Source of the DNA: Thermoplasmatota archaeon
Lineage (GTDB): Archaea; Thermoplasmatota; JAKEGO01
Reading direction: 5' to 3'
Length of the DNA: 64,000 nucleotides
Assembly (NCBI GenBank): GCA_028279595.1
Contig: JANQNK010000007.1
Span: 25,214 to 89,213 of the forward strand
The number at the start of each line of letters is the position of its first letter. The stretch's first letter is position 1. Position numbers and translations under genes: made by a program. Below the pieces are notes generated by a model that was not told where the DNA came from, ran no database searches, and was given only the letters and a program-made list of their open reading frames with translations. Positions 57,662-64,000 of the stretch are shown here, piece by piece.

Positions 57662-57672
57662 CGATATTTAAA
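57662..57672 (-). promoter_or_regulatory. TATA box upstream of the 2.5k-aa surface protein gene
   Basis: Minus-strand ggtttaaatat, ~70 nt upstream of ATG 57597. Confidence 0.45.
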
Positions 57673-57732
57673 CCTAACCCTGACCGTATAAGACCGTAAT
57701 GCGCGCGTAAGGGCCCCGATAAAGGCGAAAAG

Positions 57733-57785
57733 AACGGTCCCAGAGCGCACCGGCTAGGTTATTATCGGTCGGTGGGGGGACCGTT
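57733..57785 (-). terminator. Candidate terminator/structured spacer between tandem giant genes
   Basis: Perfect 9-bp inverted repeat AACGGTCCC (57733-57741)/GGGACCGTT (57777-57785), followed on minus strand by CTTTTCGCCTTTATC; ~28 nt after the upstream gene's stop. Confidence 0.45.
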
Positions 57786-57812
57786 ACTGTACGGAACGGG
57801 CCGTGTTGCCGA

Positions 57813-60800
57813 TCACTCGTCCTCCCTGCGCCTCCAGGCTGCGTAGGCCACTAGAATGGCCAGTGAGACCAGGACTGGGAACCCGGTCGAGAATCCAGCC
57901 GTGTCCAGGTTGGTGCCTACCGCCTTGGTGTCGAGGTCGGCGTCGTTGTTCGTCTGTATCGAAAGGGCCTCCTCGCCGGCGTAATCGAGATGCACGTGGA
58001 GCACGTGCTCGCCTTCGCCGGAGAAGGCATAGGTGAATTCGGCTAACGCGAAGGCCTCGTCGTAAGGCTTGCCCCTCGTTACAGCGGGGACGTTCACGAC
58101 GGTGGACCCGATCGGTACACCGAGGTCTGAGAGCTCGACCGTAACGTTCACGGCCTGGGAGGCCCCCAGGTTGCGTACCTTCACGATGATCTTAGCATCC
58201 TTCCGGACAACGGTGGCCTCGAGGTAGTCAAGGATGATGTCGTCGCTCACGATGGAAACCTCTGGCTTCGTCGGGATGACCAGTAGATTGCCCACGACGA
58301 CGAAGTTGATGTTGTTCTTCTCGGGGATGATGTTCGTGGGATCGATGTTGACGCAGAGCGGATATGCCGTGAGGTCGTCCTGCCCGGTCTTGGCGATTAT
58401 CTCGTTCCTTAGGGGAGCGGTGTTCACCCTCAGGTTCAGGGGCTGTTCGATGGTGACGTTGTGATAGTAGGACGGGATGATCTCTACCGCCCGCGACCAC
58501 CGGTCCCACTCGTTGTAGAGGGGATCGAGGTTTATGTAGACGTCCTTGCGTGGATTGAACTCGTAGTTGCGGTCGCAGTCGATGTACAGCAGCGCTCCAA
58601 CGTATGCCGCGACGAGGAAACCGGTGTTCCTGAGGGTACAGTTGACCTTCAGGACGTCGCCCTCTATCACGCCGATCCTGTTGTCGGGCATCTCGATGTT
58701 GCCGTCCAGGACGATGTCCTCCCTTCGGAGCTGGATCTCTGGGGGCGGTCCGAACGTAACGGCCTTCAGGATGACATGGTTGTTCCACTCGTCGGACTCG
58801 AATATCCTGTTCTCCTTGTCGATCCAGATCTCAAGTGTGTGGGTCAGGTTCTCCCCGTCGGCGATGGGGGTCCAGTAGAGCGAGTAGGACCCGTTCTCGT
58901 TGGCGCCGAGGGTGACCATGATGGAGTCTACCGTGCGGTTGTTGTCCGTGAGGTTGATGAGGAAGTTCTCGGCTATGACGGGGCCGAGGTTGTGGACAGT
59001 TATGTCGAGGCGGTTCTCGTAACCGAGGATCGGCCCGATGCCGAAGGTGACGTCGTCGTTCTTGTCCCACTTGCTCTGGTTCGCTATCATCATGTCTGGA
59101 ACGGGCCACACGTAGATGGTCCTCGAGAAGTTGTTGTTCGTTTCGTCGAGCTCCGGTAACAGGTTGTCGGGATCGACCGAGATGTTGATGGTGTGGTTGC
59201 CTACGGGTGTCGATACCCAGTCGACATCGAGGTGCTCGACGCCTCCCGGACCTATGTCTATGCTCGTCTCGTAGAACATCACGTCGTTGTCCTCGAAGCG
59301 GACGGTGACATTGTTGGCCGGTATGCCGCCCTCGTTCCTGACATCGACGCCGATTGTGACAGTGTTACCGTCGGGCTGGTTCACGACGGACTCGACGTCC
59401 GTGTCCCTGAGCCTCAGCTCGACCGAGTTGACATTGTCGAGACAGTAGATGTATCCGTCACCGACCGAGACTATGATCTCTCCCTGGTCGTCGTTGTCGA
59501 TGTCGATGACGATGGGCTGCGCCGTCCCGAACCCGAAGTGGAAGGTCCAGTCGATGGACCCGTTGTTGCCGTCGAGGACGTACATGTACCCGTTCGATGC
59601 ACCGAAGATTATCTCCGGTGTCCCGTCGGAATCGAGGTCCGCTGCCGTCGGCGGCGTCAGGACGGTCTCGTCGTTCTCCAGGTCGAACTTCCATACCATG
59701 GAGCCGTCGTCGTCTATGCAGTAAGCCCTGCCGTCGACCATCGTCTGGACTATCTCGTCGACACCGTCCCCGTCGACGTCCACCGCGGTGCCGCGGGAGC
59801 TCTCGACACGGTAGGTGCTCTCGTTGAGGTCTCCTCCGTACCAGAGGGTCTCCCCGGTCTCGATGTCGATGGCCGAACCGATCACGGTGCTTGAGTGGAA
59901 TTGGTATGCCACGAGGAGCTCGGGAGCGATGTCGTAGTCGCCCTGGCCGATCATGTGACCGCCGTAGGAGTAAGTTGGAGAGTTGGGAAGCGTGTAGGTG
60001 AACTCGCCGATGAGCGGGTCGAACACCTTGAAGGTCGTGCCGTCCTGGGACAGGATCTCGTCGAGACCGTCGTCGTCGACATCGTAGACGATGCCGTAGC
60101 GAACACGGGTACCGTCCTTGACCCACAGGGGTTTCTGGGTGGCGCCGTCCAGGACCATGGACCCGGTCACGTAGGTCGACCACTCGTTCGGCTGGCTGTA
60201 CGAGTAGTTGTTGTACTGGAAGTAGATGTCCATCACGTTGTCGCTGTTGAAGTACCCCACCGTCAAGGAGTTGAACGCATAGAGACGTTCTCGCCCCTTC
60301 CAGATGTTGGTCCTCCTGAACCGCCACTCCCTGTCCCATTCGTTGAGGACACCGTCCCATTCGTAGCAATAGACATTGCCCCAGTTCTTGGTGATCATCT
60401 CGATCTTCCCGTCGTTGTCATAGTCGATCAGGAAGTGTGTGTCCCGGTGGAGATGATGAAGTGGATAGGCCTGCGGTTCGTTGTGATAATCGGCCCCGGT
60501 GGCGTTGAGCATGGTTATCCAGGTCTCGTGGGGAAGTTGAGCGATTATCTCCTGGTCGCCGTCCTGGTCCATGTCCGCGGACCACAGGTTGCTGGTCGCA
60601 CCGCCGGTCCTCACGGTCCTTGCGGAGCCCGTGCTGTTCACTACGTACATGTACCCGTCGTCGGTAGCGATGATCGCCTCGTTGACGTCGTCCCCCGTAA
60701 GGTTCCCGATGTCCCGCATGTATATCCGCGGCGTGGGAACGTTCGGCGGAGGTATGAAGTTCCAGACCCTCGTGAGGTTCGAACCGTTGGCGTTGAAGGC

Positions 60801-63800
60801 GCTGAAGTTCCCCTGGTCGAGGAGGAAGATCTCGTTGATCCCGTCTCCGTCGATGTCCCCGTACGCATTGGGGCCGTATACCTGGTACCACTCCCAGTAG
60901 TACTGTCCAGAGCTGAACCAGCACTGAGTGGGATCGTGCTGGGCCTCGAACCACCTGTTCCAGTAGGCGTCCCGGTACCCGCTGACGTTCCACTTCTCGT
61001 GGTATCCGGTCTCGTTGCCGTCGAGGGCTATCCAGTGGTCCTCGCTGGTGTCCGACCAGAGGATGATCTCGCTCTCGGGGTCCTCGTCGATGTTTGCGAT
61101 GGCACGGGACTCCCACTGGTATTCCTGCATCGAGCCCCAGGTCCCCTCGAGGGTCCCGTTCTCCAGGTCGATTATGATGCAGTGCCAGTGATTCCGCCCG
61201 GCGGACCTGGCGTCCCTGCTTATGTTCCTGATGTTGCCGACGAACTCGAGGACGCCGTCTCCGTCGACGTCCGCGACGGAACCGCGCATCCATTCGAAGA
61301 GTATCTGGTTCCCCCACCCACCCTTCTCTATGATGTAGTGGCTGCGGATACCGATGGTGGATTCGTTGCATTCGAGGACCATCACACCGTCATAGGTGTA
61401 GACGTCGTTGTTCTTGTACCAGTTGTGATTGGGTTCGGTGTGGAGCACGATGACGTTGCCCCGGCCGTCGGACTCGTTGAGGTCCGTGATGATCAGGGAA
61501 CCGCCGACGCGGTAGGGGGATGAGCTGATAACATCGTCGTACTTGAACGTGCCGTCCTCGGCATTGTAGACCGAGATCCTGTAGGCCGTCAGGACCACGA
61601 CGTCCTTCACGCCGTCGAGGTCGACGTCGCCGACAGCGATGCTGTTCTTCGAATCGTAGGTGTAGGAGATGTCCCACATTGTCTGCGGATCGACCTTCCA
61701 ACCCTTGGTCTCGAACGACCAAGCCCGGAGCCGTCCGTCGTTCAGCTTGATTATCATCTCGTACTTTCCGTCGTTGAGTCCGTCGAAGTCGTCGACGATG
61801 ATGTTGTCCGGCGCGTAGCTATGGAGGTACTGGGCGTTCCAGGTCTTCTCGTACTGCAGCGACCCGTTGACGCCGTTGATTATGGATATCCTCGCAGGGT
61901 AGCGCTTGGCGGCAACGATGTCCACGATTCCGTTCTTGTCGAGGTCGTAGATCCCGATTATCCTGTCGACCTCGCTGGTGTCGCCGACCCACAGGAGGAC
62001 GTCGTCGGGGGTCTTCGCAACGACCCTCTGGCCGTAGAGCATGACGATGTCGTTCTTGTTGTCCTTGTTGACATCGTAGATGACGCCCCACTCGGCGTAA
62101 CCGCCGATGTAGGACTTCCATTCGACGCCGGGGGCGAAGTACTGGCTCGGAATTGCCGTCGACGATGTCCTGTCCGGGCTCCCGCCCATCTGGGTCCAGT
62201 CGTCGTTGGGGCTGAGTTCGACGTCGCTCACGGTCTGGGGTATCGCCAGGCTCGTGTTCGCCATGCCGACCTCGTCCTGGTATCCGGCCTTGGATACGTG
62301 GAGATAGTAGAGGAGCGGTCCTCCGGCGGAGTATTCCACGGGAGCGATGTACGAACCGTTCTGGCCTGTGAGCACCGTGACGTTGAGGAGGAGTCCAGCA
62401 TCCTGCTGTGCGTCGACCCTTGCGAGTGGGATGAGGGTGCCGATGAACTTCTGGCTAACGGTTCCCATGATCCATGCCGGGTTCTCGTAGTAGTAGACCG
62501 ATATGTCCCTCAGGGCCGGTGTCGAGACGCCGTCCGTCGAGTTCATGACCACCCTGTACTGGATGAACTGACCCTCGAAGACGGACCCGAAGTCGTACTC
62601 CATGTTATCGACCGCGACCCACGGCTCGAGAAGGATACCGGCCTCGGAGTCGCCCGACCTCAGGAAGACGTCCATGGTCGTACCGTCCGGCACGTCGGCG
62701 TGCCACTGAACGGCGCTGATCCTGCTGTCAGGGTTCGTGGTGTTCCAGACCTCTGATACGTACTCGCCGATCATAGATGGGGTGTAGACGCCCAGGTCCG
62801 CGATCCGGTAGTAGTGCCACGAGTCGCTGTTCGTGTAATTGCCGTATATCTGATGTGCGACGACGTAGCGGGCGGTGACGGAGGAGGATCCCGGGAGCCA
62901 TCCGCTGACAGGAGCTCCGCTCGAGGCATTGTATACAGCGCCGTCCTCGAAGGTGAACCTGTCGGGGCAGTCACTGGCCGACGTCCAGGTGTTCTTGGTG
63001 AAGTTCACCAGGTCCGTCCCGCCGGAGAATGTCTCGTTCGGCGCATCGTAGTCCGTGTAGGCAGTGATGGCGAAGCCGTTCTGCCAGTACCGGGTATCGT
63101 AGCTCATGTAATAGTCGATCATGGCAATGTCCTGCTGCGAACCGAGGTCCACGGCGATCCACTGCCTGTTCTTGTAACCCTCGCTCTGGGGAGCATTTAT
63201 CACGCCGTGGAACCGCCGGTTGAACCTTCCGTCCACGAGCTGGGCGCGGTGCCAGTCGGCCCATTCCCCCTCGTTGCTGAAGACGGTCTGGTCCCGAGCG
63301 ATGTTGGCGGCGAGTGTTACCGCACCCCTCTGGGAGTCTCCGAAGGTGTCCGTGAAAGTCCCGGTGGAGAAGTCCTCGACGGTCGACTGGAAGAGGACGT
63401 TCTTGAAGCGGATCTCGAGGTCGAGCACCGCATTCCCAACGACGTTCACGTTCTGCCAGTACGGATTGTAATCGTCGGCCGTCACTCTCATGGTGTAGGC
63501 CCCTGCCGAGATCCCCAGCCTGTAATCGCCCGATGGATCGCAGACCGCGTCGGCCACCGTCAACCCACCTGTCTCCATACTCACGACGGCTCCAGGTACT
63601 GGATAACCGCCCTCGTTGGTCACAGTCCCTGTGATCCATGCGGGACTGACCTGGTAGGATATCTCGATGTCCCGGAGTACCGGGGAGCTCATGCCTGTCC
63701 CTGTCAGGAGGACCCGGTACTGGATGTAGCGTCCAGCTGGGGTGGCGATCGTGTTGTCGTAGGCGTCGACGTTCTCCCAGGCGGAGGCGCCCGCCATCAG

Positions 63801-64000
63801 GATGTCCGGGGAGGACCGGACCTGTACCGACAGGGTCTGGTTCGCGTTGATCCCGGCACTGTAGTCGACGAGGGTCATCTCCGTGTTCGCGTCGCCGGTG
63901 TCGTGGACGTTCGATATGAACGTTCCCGATGTCTCGAACCCGGTGACCGTCGGCGGGGTGGCTATCCCGAATGTCCGCCTCTGTCCCGATGAGCCGGAAT
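57813..64000 (-). CDS. Giant surface protein, tandem paralog of 50032..57597; N-terminus outside the window
   Basis: Frame stays open from the called ATG 63878 to 64000 (SGSSGQRRTFGIATPPTVTGFETSGTFISNVHDTGDANTEMTLVDYSAG..., matching the paralog); C-term TM FPVLVSLAILVAYAAWRRREDE. Confidence 0.87.
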   Translation of the reverse strand, partial: SGSSGQRRTFGIATPPTVTGFETSGTFISNVHDTGDANTEMTLVDYSAGINANQTLSVQVRSSPDILMAGASAWENVDAYDNTIATPAGRYIQYRVLLTGTGMSSPVLRDIEISYQVSPAWITGTVTNEGGYPVPGAVVSMETGGLTVADAVCDPSGDYRLGISAGAYTMRVTADDYNPYWQNVNVVGNAVLDLEIRFKNVLFQSTVEDFSTGTFTDTFGDSQRGAVTLAANIARDQTVFSNEGEWADWHRAQLVDGRFNRRFHGVINAPQSEGYKNRQWIAVDLGSQQDIAMIDYYMSYDTRYWQNGFAITAYTDYDAPNETFSGGTDLVNFTKNTWTSASDCPDRFTFEDGAVYNASSGAPVSGWLPGSSSVTARYVVAHQIYGNYTNSDSWHYYRIADLGVYTPSMIGEYVSEVWNTTNPDSRISAVQWHADVPDGTTMDVFLRSGDSEAGILLEPWVAVDNMEYDFGSVFEGQFIQYRVVMNSTDGVSTPALRDISVYYYENPAWIMGTVSQKFIGTLIPLARVDAQQDAGLLLNVTVLTGQNGSYIAPVEYSAGGPLLYYLHVSKAGYQDEVGMANTSLAIPQTVSDVELSPNDDWTQMGGSPDRTSSTAIPSQYFAPGVEWKSYIGGYAEWGVIYDVNKDNKNDIVMLYGQRVVAKTPDDVLLWVGDTSEVDRIIGIYDLDKNGIVDIVAAKRYPARISIINGVNGSLQYEKTWNAQYLHSYAPDNIIVDDFDGLNDGKYEMIIKLNDGRLRAWSFETKGWKVDPQTMWDISYTYDSKNSIAVGDVDLDGVKDVVVLTAYRISVYNAEDGTFKYDDVISSSPYRVGGSLIITDLNESDGRGNVIVLHTEPNHNWYKNNDVYTYDGVMVLECNESTIGIRSHYIIEKGGWGNQILFEWMRGSVADVDGDGVLEFVGNIRNISRDARSAGRNHWHCIIIDLENGTLEGTWGSMQEYQWESRAIANIDEDPESEIILWSDTSEDHWIALDGNETGYHEKWNVSGYRDAYWNRWFEAQHDPTQCWFSSGQYYWEWYQVYGPNAYGDIDGDGINEIFLLDQGNFSAFNANGSNLTRVWNFIPPPNVPTPRIYMRDIGNLTGDDVNEAIIATDDGYMYVVNSTGSARTVRTGGATSNLWSADMDQDGDQEIIAQLPHETWITMLNATGADYHNEPQAYPLHHLHRDTHFLIDYDNDGKIEMITKNWGNVYCYEWDGVLNEWDREWRFRRTNIWKGRERLYAFNSLTVGYFNSDNVMDIYFQYNNYSYSQPNEWSTYVTGSMVLDGATQKPLWVKDGTRVRYGIVYDVDDDGLDEILSQDGTTFKVFDPLIGEFTYTLPNSPTYSYGGHMIGQGDYDIAPELLVAYQFHSSTVIGSAIDIETGETLWYGGDLNESTYRVESSRGTAVDVDGDGVDEIVQTMVDGRAYCIDDDGSMVWKFDLENDETVLTPPTAADLDSDGTPEIIFGASNGYMYVLDGNNGSIDWTFHFGFGTAQPIVIDIDNDDQGEIIVSVGDGYIYCLDNVNSVELRLRDTDVESVVNQPDGNTVTIGVDVRNEGGIPANNVTVRFEDNDVMFYETSIDIGPGGVEHLDVDWVSTPVGNHTINISVDPDNLLPELDETNNNFSRTIYVWPVPDMMIANQSKWDKNDDVTFGIGPILGYENRLDITVHNLGPVIAENFLINLTDNNRTVDSIMVTLGANENGSYSLYWTPIADGENLTHTLEIWIDKENRIFESDEWNNHVILKAVTFGPPPEIQLRREDIVLDGNIEMPDNRIGVIEGDVLKVNCTLRNTGFLVAAYVGALLYIDCDRNYEFNPRKDVYINLDPLYNEWDRWSRAVEIIPSYYHNVTIEQPLNLRVNTAPLRNEIIAKTGQDDLTAYPLCVNIDPTNIIPEKNNINFVVVGNLLVIPTKPEVSIVSDDIILDYLEATVVRKDAKIIVKVRNLGASQAVNVTVELSDLGVPIGSTVVNVPAVTRGKPYDEAFALAEFTYAFSGEGEHVLHVHLDYAGEEALSIQTNNDADLDTKAVGTNLDTAGFSTGFPVLVSLAILVAYAAWRRREDE

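Noticed and set aside
57813-63878. Treating the ORF-track start 63878 as the true N-terminus
   Set aside because: The frame remains open to 64000 with sequence homologous to the paralog's upstream region, so the gene is truncated by the window.

Overview
The 64 kb window is archaeal chromosome. Evidence: S10-operon ribosomal proteins uL3/uL4/uL23, aRF1 (NIKS and GGQ motifs), membrane LonB, Pus10, DUF211, and TATA boxes about 25 nt upstream of apparently leaderless starts. A Thermoplasmatota-like euryarchaeon is my inference and was not tested. About half the window (~32 kb) encodes six very large exported or surface proteins: two NosD/CASH beta-helix proteins ending in a zinc ribbon, an S-layer-like 1.1k-aa protein, a 1.3k-aa exported protein of unknown function, and two tandem paralogous FG-GAP/discoidin-like giants, the second cut by the window end. 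Between them lie a two-ATPase/two-permease ABC operon and a three-gene redox operon resembling amine/proline dehydrogenase. The first redox protein fuses GltD-like FAD, ferredoxin, FlpD/MvhD-like and CCG/HdrB-like segments. Metabolic and housekeeping genes include cysteine desulfurase, CitG-like, HypB-like, ADP-forming acyl-CoA synthetase, UppP and thioredoxin. The items I consider most worth checking are: (1) a family of intergenic hairpins with constant flanks (GGTGAGRCGCGTYGA...TCGAGCGC) and a varying but complementary stem, one of which ends a 4-unit, exactly 33-bp-phased array; (2) an SGNH hydrolase whose catalytic blocks are in circularly permuted order; (3) the Hdr-like fusion in the amine-dehydrogenase-type operon; (4) beta-helix/PKD surface proteins with predicted cytosolic zinc-ribbon tails; (5) an unannotated 50-aa membrane microprotein with its own promoter. 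I saw no rRNA, tRNA, CRISPR array or transposase. All family calls are by eye from motifs, with no database search.
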